Assembly (NCBI GenBank): GCA_017654935.2
Contig: CM065695.1
Coordinates: forward strand, 37,885,169 to 37,949,168
From: Phymorhynchus buccinoides
Taxonomy: Eukaryota > Mollusca > Gastropoda > Neogastropoda > Raphitomidae
DNA: 64,000 bases
Direction: 5' to 3'
Each line of letters begins with the position of its first letter. The stretch's first letter is position 1. This document shows, in pieces, positions 38,785-51,354 of this stretch. A program made the position numbers and the translations under genes. Below the pieces are notes generated by a model. It made no database searches, was not told the DNA's origin, and saw only the letters and a program-made list of their open reading frames with translations.

Positions 38785-38998
38785 GAAGCTGCCCGGCAAC
38801 ACCACACACAAGGCGCTGGAATGGAACCCTCAGGGCAAGCGACCAAAGACAACGTGGAAGTGGTCCTGTAAGGAAGAAATGAAGTTCAGCTTGTCCTGGG
38901 GGAACTCGAGAAAGCTGCCCCAAACCGAATCTGCTGGAGAACTGTTACTGAGGCCCCATGCTCCACAATGAATCCAAGGAAATAAGTCAAGTAAATGA
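38785..38998 (+). mobile_element. LINE C-terminal fragment, RTE-like
   Basis: Contains KLPGNTTHKALEWNPQGKRP, TTWKWSCKEEMKFSLSWG and SAGELLLRPHAPQ then TGA-type stops and an AAATAAGTCAAGTAAATGAA end. The pattern (NPQGKR, TW+, short AAGT tail) is that of RTE-type C-termini. Confidence 0.7.
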
Positions 38999-39062
38999 AG
39001 CCATATACTCATGCACAAGCACATGCGTGTGCGCGCGCACACCGGCACACACACAGACACAC

Positions 39063-39838
39063 GAATTTGTTTATGATCTACCATATTCAATTTATAACAT
39101 CTTAGTTTGTGTGGATTCAAAATCAGTTTTACAAACTCTAAACCAAAGTAACAGTACAACTCGTAACGACATTGTCTTTGAAATTAAACAGTTGATTCAT
39201 TGTATTGTTGCAAAAGGTATTGGTATTGATTTTTGCTGGGTGCCATCTCATTGTGGACTCTTTTGGAATGAAGTTGCTGATAGAGCTGCCAAAAGAGGGG
39301 CTTTTAATAACTCTAACTTGGTTTCTAATGAGAAACTGCCATTATCAACACATGAAATCTACTGTTTATTGGAAAAAGCTACTTACATCAACTCATCTGA
39401 CTTTAGATCTAACATTTTTATGCACAGTAAATCGATAGTTAGTTTAGTGTACAAGATACGACTCAATTCATGGAAAACTAAATACTTGAAACTAACTGTC
39501 TTTGTAGTGATAAATTATCAATTCATCACTTACTATTAGAATGCCCAGTATTGCTCCCTAAATATCGAATGATCAATATGGACTTTTTTCGTAAGTATGA
39601 TAATACCAAGGATATTTTAAATGACGCAGAAATTGACATTACTGTAATTGCAAAAGCAATGCTGTCCTCAACTATTGGAAGACTACTGTAGAGGTTGGGT
39701 GGGTTTTTTTTTTTTTTTTAATATGTCGTTCTTATGCATGTTATTTTACCTTTTTGTTTTTTTGTTTTTTGGTGCATGCTGTCTAAAATCACGATCTATG
39801 TGAAAAGACATTAAAATAAAGATTCATTCATGTACATA
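39063..39838 (+). mobile_element. LINE RNase H and C-terminus inside a (CA)n array
   Basis: RNase H region: NILVCVDSKSVLQTL, FCWVPSHCGLFWNEVADRAA. After one frameshift near 39500 the end reads CLCSDKLSIHHLLLECPVLL and continues to IAKAMLSSTIGRLL. The 3' end is AATAAAGATTCATTCATG. CA-rich repeat lies immediately before (39009-39062) and after (39839-39903). Confidence 0.82.
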
Positions 39839-39871
39839 CACATACACACACACGCACGCACGCACGCACGC

Positions 39872-39903
<32 letters not shown>
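39839..39903. repeat. (CA)n on the 3' side of the LINE
   Basis: CATACACATACACACACACG grading into GCAC and CA repeats. Confidence 0.95.
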
Positions 39904-40103
39904 CAACCTCTTTATAGTATTGTGAATAAAACAAGGTACATGTCAATTATGTCACATTAGCCATGCCCAATAACATACATGTGAACTGACAAATGCAACC
40001 TGCTGCTACTGTTTGTACAATATTAAATGGTCTACTTTAGTGACTTTCATATCACTTGATCAATGGAAAACATCAGCCATTGCTTTGATGGAGTGAGTGG
40101 TTA

Positions 40104-40271
40104 CAGTGCAGCCTCCCTGATAAGACCTCTCATTATAAGACTCCCTCCCATATAAGACCTGAGACATTGCCCTTCTTTGTAAGTATTAAAATTACCTCCC
40201 TTATAAGACCCCTCCCTTATAAGACCTCATTTTGGTTGATTATTGAAGGTCTTATGAGGGAGGTTCCACTG
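40104..40271. mobile_element. CAGTGGAACCTCCC MITE, uninterrupted copy
   Basis: 168 bp from CAGTGCAGCCTCCCTGATAA to GAGGGAGGTTCCACTG, flanked by TA. It shows the internal TTATAAGACC repeats of the copy at 622-1013 without the insertion. Confidence 0.88.
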
Positions 40272-40274
40272 TAT

Positions 40275-41265
40275 TAGGAATTTGCAGAATATTTATATTA
40301 ATCATGTTAAGTAATATGGATTGATTCATTGTATTAATATATTGTATTCTTTAGTTATAAGTATATTAATAAATTCTGTCTTTTCAATGCACTTATGCAT
40401 TGTCAATGAATTGACATTGTCATTGTCATAATAATGATGTTTAGACATTTGATTAGCATGTATCTCATATATATGTGTAAAAATCAAAATAATTTTACAC
40501 CAAAATATATGACTTATTGTTTATTATTAAACTGTTGTGATGTGTGTTATATGACTGAATATATAGAAGACGTATATAGAAGACGTATTATAATAAGGCT
40601 TTATACTGAAAAATGTCTTCCCTTGTCTTGTGCACTGTAGTGTGTGCGCCACCTACATAAAATTATTGCTTTTTTCTGACACGAAGTAAAAGTATGCACT
40701 CTGCCCCTGACTTGTCATTGTGTAGCGTGGTCGATTCAGTCTTAAAATGATCGCCCTTTCGTGTCACGAAGAAGCAATATAAAGCCCCATTAACACTTCG
40801 TCAGATGATAACAAGAAAACAACTTGTTCTTGGTAGCACTAGTACAGTTTTAGGCGAAGGGCTTTTACATTGACATATTGTGTTCCTGTAATAGGCAGGT
40901 GCCTGTCGTTAGTGACTTACTGGTTTTCTTATGGCTTAATAAAATTTACTTTACATGTTTGGAATTAAAAAATCTCTGTTCTTTATAATAACAGGTGATG
41001 TGGCAAACATTAAGCTCCACCACACAGGATAAACAGGAGACTTTCACAGGTGGGGACTATGCATTGTGTTGTTAAGTCAGCGTTTGCAGCTCATACCCAC
41101 AAAGGTGTCTTAGATCATTGGTATGTTACATTTACTGTGGTTATGTACATTTTATTTATTCAACCAGAGTATGGCAGTAAGTCTTTGAATTTTAAAATGC
41201 AGGGCATGAAATATTAATCATGCTTTACTTTAATGGACTTTATTATAATGAATTTTTTGGGACAT
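40275..41265. other. AT-rich sequence, nothing recognised
   Basis: No supported gene or repeat between the MITE at 40104 and the minisatellite. Confidence 0.6.
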
Positions 41266-41269
41266 TACT

Positions 41270-42290
41270 AATCCATACACTTTACTGTCATTGTTCATAA
41301 CAACACAGACACTGACATTACTAATCCATACCCTTTACTGTCATTGCTCAAAACAACACAGACACCGACATTACTAATCCACACACTTTACTGTCATTGC
41401 TCAAAACAACACAGACACTGACATTACTAATCCACACACTTTACTGTCACTGTTCATAACAACACAGACACCGACATTACTAATCCACACACTTTACTGT
41501 CATTGCTCAAAACAACACAGACACTGACATTACTAATCCACACACTTTACTGTCATTGCTCATAACAACACATACACTGACATTACTAATCCACACACTT
41601 TACTGTCATTGCTCATAACAACACAGACACTGACATTACTAATCCACACACTTTACTTTCATTGCTCATAACAACACAGACACTGACATTACTAATCCAC
41701 ACACTTTACTGTCATTGCTCATAACAACACAGACACTGACATTACTAATCCACACACTTTACTGTCATTGTTCATAACAACACATACACCGACATTACTA
41801 ATCCACACACTTTACTGTCATTGCTCATAACAACATACACTGACATTACTAATCCACACACTTTACTGTCATTGCTCATAACACATACACTGACATTACT
41901 AATCCACACACTTTACTGTCATTGTTCATAACAACACAGACACTGACATTACTAATCCACACACTTTACTTTCATTGCTCATAACAACACATACACCGAC
42001 ATTACTAATCCACACACTTTACTGTCATTGTTCATAACAACACATACACCGACATTACTAATCCACACACTTTACTTTCATTGTTCATAACAACACATAC
42101 ACCGACATTACTAATCCACACACTTTACTGTCATTGTTCATAACAACACATACACTGACATTACTAATCCACACACTTTACTTTCATTGCTCATAATACA
42201 TACACTGACATTACTAATCCACACACTTTACTTTCATTGCTCATAACAACACATACACTGACATTACTAATCCACACACTTTACTGGACT
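41270..42290 (+). repeat. Minisatellite, about 20 copies of a 51-53 bp unit
   Basis: The unit is GACATTACTAATCCACACAC then TTTACTGTCATTGCTCATAA and CAACACAGACACT. Variants (GTTCATAAC/GCTCATAAC, ACAG/ACAT, CTG/CCG) are mixed along the array, and a few units are shortened by 2-6 bp. The first two units differ most. Confidence 0.95.
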
Positions 42291-43499
42291 GTTCATTTAC
42301 CGGGTAGTTTATTTATTTCAGTAGAGAGTTTATGCCTTGACTAGGTTAATGCAGAGCTTTTCTATTGTAGTTCGTATAAGTTGAATGTGGATGTAGTAAG
42401 ATTTTAGTTTTAGTGTGGTATGACCTATGAACACTTACAAAATTGTTGCTGATTGTGTGTGATTGTGTGTGTGTGTGTGTATGTGTGTGTGACGGGTGTG
42501 TGTGTGTGTGTGTTCAGAGGCAGTGTGGGTGTATTCCTCTTTGAGTGAGGCTACAAATGCCGAGACATGGAACTAGCAACAGACTGCAGTGGACCACAAA
42601 GAAAGGGTGTAAATGATGCCGGAGAGGTTCCAGCAAAGCAAGCAAATCAGCACCAGTCACCACATTTGTTTTTCAAACATTATATAAAAAAAATTATTAT
42701 GCTAATTTAAGTCGGTTTAGTGACAGCATTGACAGGTTTTTAATCTTTTTGTGTGTGAACAATTTATTATAATAATAATCAAACAGATACAAAATTAGCA
42801 AAATCATAAAATGTTAAAAAGAAGTACAAAGGGATATAATTTAATGTTGTACTCATGTACAATAGACACTTTTTTTGCTGTCCGATCTACTGTTCTGGCC
42901 ACTTCTGGGCCATACAGTGGTGTTGCTCCAACGCTGTTCATTCCAAGTCCCAACTCACAACCACACCCTGGTTTGTCAGGTCGCAGAATCCGAAATCAGC
43001 CGTCCAAAGGGAGAAAATCTATGTTAGGCTGTCAGGAGGCAACCAACCAGAGGAGACATTGCACTGCTGCTGAGTCACTTCGGTGGAGTTCAGTGGAGCC
43101 TGTTTTGAGCTAACATACACACGAAACCACCCACGAAGCCCCCTACTGACGACAGTAATGTCTTAGTCGCAGAACTACCGTGAGCCCCAACACGTCTGTC
43201 CACCGACTGACTCCCATGACTTTGACGCACCAAATTTGAAATCAAAACTGGTCACCATAACAGCAGGGTATGCAAGACCAAAACAATGAAGTTCCTTATT
43301 AGTCTGAGAATACATGACAAGGCCATATTCTATGCTTCCTTTCATAATGATACCCCGACGTTAACCATGCCCTTAATACCTTAATAAACAAAGTAGAGCA
43401 TCTCTCTCACTCTCAGTATCGCATCCATCAAGTTGATGAAGCTGGACTGTGTTGTTTCATTATTCCCATACCAAACTCATTCTGGCAAGAACCGAAAAA

Positions 43500-43572
43500 A
43501 ACATTGCCTCTGATGGATCTCGAACCCGGGACCTCCCAGCCACTAGTCCATGACATTACCACTGCATCAAGG
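43500..43572 (-). mobile_element. tRNA-like SINE head
   Basis: Minus strand: TGCAGTGGTAATGTCATGG (A box) and CGGGTTCGAGATCC (B box). No CCA-adjacent acceptor stem is evident. Confidence 0.55.
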
Positions 43573-44123
43573 CATCTTCATCAATAAACACATTTTTGTT
43601 CCTATAAAATAACCAGACAAAAATGCCCAACACACTCTTATTGGATCCTAAATGATAGTTTCATAAAATATATTGCAGTACATTGATACCTGTTTTTAAA
43701 AAAATCATTTTTTTAATTAATTATATTACCAAAATGATATAGTAGTAAATCAATCTTCGTCTTATACCAGTTGAAAGGTTATAAATCTGTGCTCTATGCA
43801 AAGGTGAATAAGATATAATTGTATCTGTGTTCTGGGTTACTTTTTTTTAACCTAGTTACTTCATCACATGGAATTTTTTTTATAACTTTCCAGAAGCCCA
43901 GACAACAGGTGTTATGTTTTGTGTGTGAGTGCGTGCGTGTGCGCGCTTGCGAAAATGGCCTTTGCTCTTGATTCTTGAGAATTTTAAGAATTTTATTTGC
44001 TGTGGATACTTTGCTTGAAAAATTTAACATTTCTGGTTGAAAAAGGCAACAGGCTAATCAATATAAAATTAAAAACAGAATATCTTGTAATTGTATGAAA
44101 GAAAAAGTACAATTTTAAGATAT

Positions 44124-44376
44124 GTAAAGCCGGCGACAGACTATGTGAATGCCTCATGGGACTCGATCAGGTCGTGACGTTTCACCTCATTTGCATGCCA
44201 TCCTTCTCCATCAGTCTGACTCAGTCGGGCCCAGTCAGGTGACAGGGCCCAATAGGGCGGGTTCTAAATTTCACTGATCGAGTCTGATGGCTCTTCTGTG
44301 CGGGAAACAAAATTTGATCTACGTCACGACCTGATCGAGTCATATGAGGCAGTCGCATAGTCTGTCGCCGGCTTAA
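44124..44376. mobile_element. Foldback element (AAAGCCGGCGACAGACTATG)
   Basis: The arms of about 55 bp read TAAAGCCGGCGACAGACTAT onward through GACTCGATCAGGTCGTGACG and return as the complement at 44317-44376. The middle of about 140 bp is not inverted. Confidence 0.85.
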
Positions 44377-45591
44377 GACCTAGATACAAATGTATTGAAC
44401 ACGATCTCTTACCAATTCTGATTTTGTGGGTTAGCTTTTAATCACAGTGATATTTTTATTTTGAAGAGCTCGTGCAAAACTCGCCTTCCTTGCTTGTTTG
44501 CTCCGTGCTCCCTTTTATGAGTTTTCATCATAATGTGTTTTTTGTCATTGTGTACCACTGTACTTTAAAGGCTGTTTTAGTTGCCCTGGTGCTTTGCCCG
44601 TCGAAGGTTGAAAAAATAAACCGAAATATCGCGCTATTTTATCAGTTTAAAAAAAAAAAATTAATTGTAAGAATTAGAGAACATGACACCCTACCCCCTA
44701 CCCCCTCTACAGTTTTAATTATGTTCTGACGTTATTGATTTAATTTAATTCATTTAAACAATATTTGTTTATTTATTCTTTTTTTTTATTCATGCATTTG
44801 TTTATGTATTTTATTAATCAATTTGTTTCTGCCATTTCCTTATCTATTTATTTTGTGTTCTGGCTATTCCACAGTACTTATCGGTTTATTTTCTATTTAT
44901 CTCTTGCATTACATTAATATAATGTGTGTGTGTGTGTGTGCCCCTCCTCTCTCCTTCCATTGTTGCTGCTCCCCTCTATTACCTCCGTTCTCTATCCTAC
45001 CTTCACCCTCCCTCTTCTTCCATCTCTTTACCCTCAACTCCTCTCTTTCCCCGTCCTCTCTCTTCGCCCCTTTTCTGTTTACAATTATTTTCTAACTCTA
45101 TACTCTTCCCAGTCTCATCACCCTCTTCCCCACCTTCCATCTCCTACACTGTCCGATGTCATCACGATTTGTTGTTGCTGAGCTTCGTTGTTGCGTGGGG
45201 ACGAACATTAGCTAGGAATGTGTATGAGACAATAACATTCTTCTTGTCGATGTTTCGTTATTTGCCTTTCTTACCAAACATTAAGCTGTATTTTATTAAC
45301 CTTTTGAGCTAATTATTTTTCTGGAATAATAAATCGCAGTCATGATAAGGCCATTATCTAATATGAACCCTCCCCCCTCCACCCTATAAGACGGAAAAAC
45401 GGGGCTCAAATTGACCTTTACCGAAGTGTTTTTTCACCTTGACTTTTTATCCCTACTACTTTTTATTTTATTTTATCGAAGTGTGATTTGTATTGTCGGC
45501 ATTTTGGAAGCGAGCACTGAGGAAGAGCAGTTTACAGCTCAAAATATTTGCCGCTTTTGAATAAATGAAGTGGCAGTTATTTGTTCTTTAT

Positions 45592-46120
45592 TAGTCCCCG
45601 AGCCGAATGTTCGGGGAGTATTGTTTCTGTCTGATCCGTCCGTGCCTCCGGCGTCCGTCCGTCCGGCTATTCGTCCGTTTTTCTCAAAAACTATTCAGTC
45701 TATCATCATCAAATTTGGTATACTAGTTTGCCAAGATGCAAGCTATCCACTGCTGTATTTAGTTTTACATTAAGGTCAAGGTCGCGCCAGTTACGGGGTT
45801 CAAACCCCAAAACACATAATCGCTAATATCTCGCGAAGTTTTGCATGTATTTCAATGCAGTTTTTTCACATTTCTTGATGAATGGTCTATAACACAGTTG
45901 TCATGAATTTTTCTGTGCGCTCGTGTGCGCATGATCGCGCACTCAAATCACGGGTCCGAACCCTAAGGCTATATATAAAAAAACTATTCGGTTTTGTGCT
46001 GTTTTTGATGTAGTTACGTGCTGTTTTGATGCATTTTTATGTATGTGTACAGCCGACACATTCCGATTTCGGAGTAGCTCGGCGATGCTGCGAGGGGACT
46101 TTGCAGCCGCTCGGCGTTGC
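45592..46120 (+). repeat. AGTCCCCGAGCCGAA repeat with (GTCC)n
   Basis: Longer relative of 10014. It continues through AAGGTCAAGGTCGCGCCAG and ends near CGACACATTCCGATTTCGGA, which is shared with the (GAA)n-tail repeat. No coding recognised. Confidence 0.6.
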
Positions 46121-46339
46121 ACTTGTTAGTCTTGTATTAGTACTGTAATAAGATTCCTTATTATTACAACTATTACTATTAGTAGTAGTAAACTGTATTA
46201 TTATTATTTCACAGGGAAATAAGAGAGACTTTGAAGACTAGTTTGGATATATTCACATTTAGCCCTGTAAAAGGGCTATTATTTTAATAAATATTTGATT
46301 GGTATAATTTTGTTTCACACGTTTGATTAATGTTATTTC

Positions 46340-46428
46340 AGTTATGTTGTATCTGTCATGTTGTTGCACCTAACCTGAATTTCTCTTTTGGAGATATTAA
46401 AGTATACTTGAACTTGAACTTGAAAAGG
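46340..46428 (+). mobile_element. LINE tail ending in (TTGAAC)n
   Basis: TTTCTCTTTTGGAGATATTA followed by AAGTATACTTGAACTTGAAC is the usual 3' end of several invertebrate LINE families. Only the tail is visible. Confidence 0.5.
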
Positions 46429-46918
46429 AGATAATTCATAAACGGAAAAAGGTGCAACCAGTGCTTCTTCTGTCAATGATATACGATGGATGCAAGGCGG
46501 CTCCTGTTTTTTAAAATCTGAAAACCAGACGGCGCCTTTTTTTAATTTTAATTTTGACCCCAAAAATGATTCAAAGTTCAAGGGGAAAAAAGTGTTGAAT
46601 TCTCACTTTACAAGCCTGGAATAACTTAAGCTTCAAATGGAGTATGATTTTTTCTTGATTTTCTCCAGTTGCATCCATGTATATTGCCTGCTCTTACAGA
46701 GAGAAGTGTGCGTTTTGACAATTGTTTATTTTACACATATTTTAAAAATAATCACTTAGTATCTTGCGCGCGCATGTGCGTGTGTGTGCAAGGATGAAAC
46801 CTGAACAAAATGAAAAGCAGGAAGGCCTTGGTTCTGGCGGGCCACCTTGGTTTTGTCAAGGGGTGAACTTGTTTGTGAGGGTCAGGGGGTGAAACCCCAA
46901 TACAGAAAGTTTTTGTTG

Positions 46919-47117
46919 TTGTACACTTTTACTAATAAAATCAGAGCAATATATTGTAGAGACAGCTTTCATTTTTTTTTAAACAATAAAACAATTTTTC
47001 CCATCTCATTTCAGGGTAATAATCGTTCAATAAATTATTGCAAATTCAGGATTTTCTGAAAAACAACAAAGCCAAAATCAGAATTCCTGCTTTTCCTGCA
47101 ATTGGTTTCATCCATGT
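46919..47117 (+). repeat. Interspersed repeat shared with 62945-63127
   Basis: GTACACTTTTACTAATAAAA, CAATAAATTATTGCAAATTC and AAGCCAAAATCAGAATTCCT are matched in inverse orientation at 62945-63127 over about 190 bp. No coding recognised. Confidence 0.7.
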
Positions 47118-47341
47118 GTGTGGGTGGGTGTAAATAATAAGAGAGATTTGAAAGAAATATTTTTGTTTAGAGATCAGTTATGTGTGTTGAATGAAAGAAG
47201 AGAGAATGAATTTTTTATATCATTAGCAAAAATCACTTTGTCTGTTTTTGTTTTCATTATTAGTTCCTACTAGCTTCAATTCGTCCATTTTTTTAAAACT
47301 TTTTTGTTTTCACTGAAGCACCCTATTCTTCTCTGAACTCC

Positions 47342-47342
47342 G

Positions 47343-47403
<61 letters not shown>

Positions 47404-47407
47404 CCCC
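47342..47407. repeat. Poly-C run of about 60 nt
   Basis: An almost pure C homopolymer, G-quadruplex/i-motif-prone. Its length is likely unreliable in any assembly. Shorter poly-G or poly-C runs are at 8961, 13640, 15560, 27735, 49131, 49360 and 50167. Confidence 0.9.
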
Positions 47408-47510
47408 AAGCAACAGGATATCGGCCATACTACTAAATTATTTTTTGATGTGCTTGAACATCATAAATGGACAGAAGCACGCTAAATTAAAGTTTCCAAT
47501 TTTCATACAA

Positions 47511-47615
47511 TATGGGTGGCACCGCTCTTGGTCTTGCGATGACGTGTTCTCCAGGTAGGAGCAGCCCGAATTTCACAGAGATCTGATAAGTCTCTCTGAC
47601 TAGACTACACCAAAA
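47511..47615 (+). mobile_element. SINE tail fragment
   Basis: Degenerate 3' domain: GGGTGGCACCGCTCTTGGTC to CCCGAATTTCACAGAGATCT and GACTAGACTACACC. Confidence 0.72.
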
Positions 47616-47962
47616 TTATATTTTAAAAAGTCTTGGGTTTCATTTCTTTGTTTTCACCATAATTGGGCTGTACATTACATACCCCCCACCCCGTCCCCGC
47701 CCACACACATACCTTTTTTTAAATTTCTTGTTGTTTGTTTTCATGATTTTTGTTACATTTGTAATAAATTAAATATGTAATGGTACATAAGGAAACCATA
47801 CATTGTTTTCTGTGTATTCGTTAGAAATCCTTGCTGCATACAGTGAAAGCAAAATCAGAGTTTATGCACACACAAAAATCATGTTTGTTGTTCTCATGCA
47901 CTATGACATATCATGCATTGAAAATGCACACTGTAAGATTCTAGTCATAATACTTTTCTTTT

Positions 47963-48111
47963 AACACCACGAGTATCATAAAGACATTGTGATTGTTAAA
48001 CAAGATAGGTAGTAACCTATTGTCAACCACTGAAATATTGTTTAGTAACATATAGTCAACCACTGAAATATTGTTTAACAATCACAATGTCTTTATGATA
48101 CTCGTGGTGTT
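47963..48111. repeat. Hairpin with perfect 38-bp arms
   Basis: AACACCACGAGTATCATAAA plus GACATTGTGATTGTTAAAC is repeated as its exact complement at the right. The loop contains two direct copies of GTCAACCACTGAAATATTGT. Confidence 0.88.
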
Positions 48112-48820
48112 CAAAATTTGTTTAAACTATTTTACCCCATGTATAGTTTGTTCATGCAATCATGCATTCACACATGGTATATACAGTATGCAGACAAATG
48201 CAAATTAGGTGTACGCCTATGCATTTAAAAAAAATGCAACTGCATAGAAAATGGCTTCACCTGCAAACATTATTCTTACTGAACATTGGCATGCAATCAA
48301 ATACCAAGTGGCTTCAATAAAAAAAAAAAAAAAAAACAATGAATGACATCAGCATCTCAGATATATCAATTAATTTATGTCAAACAGTCAATCAAGTAAT
48401 CTCAATCAATCAGTCAAACCATCATTTAATCAATCAAATAATCTTTATTGTCCTTTTATAAAACATAATGTAATTTGTTTACTGTCACCACTTAAAAAAA
48501 GAAAAGAAAACAACAACAAACGAGACACAAACAGACAAATCACAGAGAAAACAGCAGAATGAAGAGTTCACGATCTAACAAATAATGTAAGACAAGAGTT
48601 TGCAAAAGAATACAACCTAAGATATGATTTTAGATTTAAGTGTGAGGCAAAAAATGGGATTTAAATGATTGCATAATATGTGTGATAATACATGGACAAG
48701 TGGCACACGTAAACGCGCGCGCACACACACACACACAGGCCAGGTCATCAAAATTGGGGCATTGATGTTTTTGCCACTGTGTGGAAAATATTGGTTAAGG
48801 TGGGGCTTAAAAACATCAAC

Positions 48821-49130
48821 TTTTTCTTCGATCGCTCAGACAGCTTCCTGTCAATTATGAGTGCAGATGCATCATGCTGCCATTAGGGGCCTAAGTAAGA
48901 AATAATTAGGCCCAGCATGTCCGACCTCGGCTGGAGGACATTTTTTGGAAATAGTTTCTTGAAAAACGGCAGGAGGATGCACCGGTAAGGCAGAAAGATA
49001 GTAGATGACAGCAAGCATAGGGAAAAGGCAGAGTCAAAGAGAGTGACAGATTAGAGGAAGTTACAAGCACAGAATTTCCAGAAGGTGGAGGAATTATTTA
49101 TACAGAAGACCCCCCCGCCCGGTATCCCCT
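48821..49130 (-). mobile_element. SINE-like (GAA)n-tail repeat
   Basis: Minus copy, TTCTTCGATCGCTCAGACAG to CCCGGTATCCCCTTGGGG, followed by a poly-G run. Confidence 0.78.
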
Positions 49131-49794
49131 TGGGGGGGGGGGGGGGGGGAGACATCGCGTTGACAGTCCACTGACTGGTCTTGATCTTGATTCGTTACAA
49201 CGGAAGAAATCCAATTCTGGATATAAGCACTGGCGGGAAGAACTTGGGGAAAGCAGCTCTCTAGCTAAAAAAAAACCCACCCAACTATTTCTACAAATAT
49301 GGCCCAGGCAGCCAGGTCCCACTGATCGGGCCCTCAGCATGATACCCGCCTTGCAGGAGGGGGGGGGGGGGGGGGTAAATTGGTGTTATGGCATCTGACA
49401 GAGCCTTCCTGAACTGCCCAGCAGACGGTAGGCTGATGCTCGATGGTACAGTTCGTGGGGAAAATGAGTATCTGAAGATCACTTCGGCAGTCTGTTCCGC
49501 CCGATGGTAGTTCGTGGGGAAAAGGAGTTTCTGGTCAATTTGCCAGGCTGCGTGTGCTCACCACCAAGCTGATAAGATTTGAAGTGCAGTTTTATAACTG
49601 CTTTTTTCTTTCTTTTGTTGCTTCAGCTTCAGATATCGCCTGAAGATATCAGTTGTGATGTCGCTTCGCTGCTAGACACACATGCTTCAACTCAAAGGAT
49701 GTTTGTCATTTGAATAGATCTACACCTATTCTAGATCTGAAGTCAGAAGAATATGACTTGAAGATAGATAACATAGGACAGCCAGCGGTACATG

Positions 49795-50360
49795 CTACAG
49801 AGGCTCAGATGGAATCCACTGCAGCAACGCAGACAAGCCACCAGACTCACCATGCTGTATAAAATACTCAATGGCATGGTGAGTGTGAACAGGCAAAGTC
49901 ATACCTCAGCCAGAGCGGCAACGCAGGGGTAATTCACAACAGCTCCTCATCCCCTACCAGTGTCGGACGCAGTACCGTCAAAGCTCTTTTTTTCCCCACG
50001 AATAATCAAGTAGTGGAATGACCTGCCAACACCCGCAGTGGAGGCCAGAACTCTAGAGAGCTTCGCAGCCGGAATCTGGAAGTTCCTCAAAGGACACCCG
50101 CCTGCTGCACCTGCTGCGGCTGGTGGCCCCACTCTGGGGTCATCAGTCTAACAACCAAGCAAAAGCCCCCCCCCCCCCCCCCCCCTCCCCTGCAGATTCC
50201 CATCAAGCTAGGCGTTTTCCTTTTGTCCGTCCTCTCTCCTCTTTCTTTATTCTTCGGCCTCCTGGCCATTTCTTCCGGCATATGTGGATGAACCTCCCCG
50301 GTTCCGTGGCATAATAATCAGTGTGTTGATTGTGGCTACGTACTGCGAAAGAAGAAGAAG
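49795..50360 (+). mobile_element. Degenerate LINE C-terminus with (GAA)n end
   Basis: With stops and shifts it reads RWNPLQQRRQATRLTMLYKI, WNDLPTPAVEARTLESFAAG and IWKFLKGHPPAAPAA, followed by a poly-C run and GAAGAAGAAGAA. It is related to the inverted fragment at 4400-4690. Confidence 0.7.
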
Positions 50361-50399
50361 AATGTGAATCAACCTTCCTGGAACTTGTCAAGCAAACGT

Positions 50400-51320
50400 C
50401 ATTTCTTCTTTACGTCACTGCTGATGTCAGATGAAAGTGTTCTTTATTTTGCGCTAGTCTATCATGTGTTCTCTTCCAAATTCTGATGACCAGCTGTTGT
50501 TTCTTTATTGTTTGTTCGTATCACGATCCAAACTACCTTCGCATTCATCCTGGAGGTGTCTGTTTTAGTCTCGGCTAGCCTGAAGAAGACCAGTTATTGA
50601 CCTTACTTTACCGTGTTTTCACGAATGCTCAATTCGATCATTCAACGGAACATTGCAGCCGTTATCGGCAAGTAAGAAAGTTATCAATTTGACGTACGTT
50701 GTTAGAAGAGAAAACTGAAACCAAGGCATAGCTACAATACTCATCAGCAAACAGAATGCGACTAAAATAAAAGCACAACTCCTAGGAGATGCAGGAGCGA
50801 TCAGCTACTCTTCTGTAAGCGCAAGGTCAAGGACAACAAAGCTGTAAGCGCTGTTACATCGCTTACAGCTCTAACCTTTCACTTCCGGAAAAAATCCAGG
50901 TGCAAAATGGCGCCTTCAGAGTCCGATATCTAGGTCACTGGGTCAAAGTGATTGTCGCGGTTATGGCAAATGACATTGCTTTTTCGACCCCAAACGAATT
51001 CTGGGGAGAAACTACGGCACTAGAGGGGGTCTTTAAACAGTCTGGTCGATATACCAGGTAGATTGTAGGCTTAATCTTACTATTTTGTTGTGCTAAGGTA
51101 CAATTTAAAGGGAGTTTTGACACTTAATTTTTTTTTTTTTTTAAAGCTTCCCACCCTTGTTTGTACCCCCCCCCCCCCCTTACGTCCCTCTAATGTCTCC
51201 CAGGTCCGGCCCTGGATAGTGTGTGTATGTGTGTGTGTGCGTGTGCGTGTGCGTCAGTGTATGCGTGCCAAACACACACATACACGCGCGCGGTACGCAC
51301 GCACGCACGCACTACGGCAT

Positions 51321-51354
<34 letters not shown>

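Larger units (their letters stand above)
42300..45590. other. Mostly unassigned sequence
   Basis: Contains the SINE head at 43500 and the foldback element at 44124. A 100-codon frame at 42811 has no recognisable motif. 44930-45170 is pyrimidine-rich. No gene is supported. Confidence 0.5.

Noticed and set aside
41270..42290. CRISPR-like array of regular repeats
   Set aside because: The units are directly adjacent with no unique spacers, and the DNA is eukaryotic.
42811..43113. 100-codon plus-strand frame
   Set aside because: No motif, no splice context, and length within chance for such a window.
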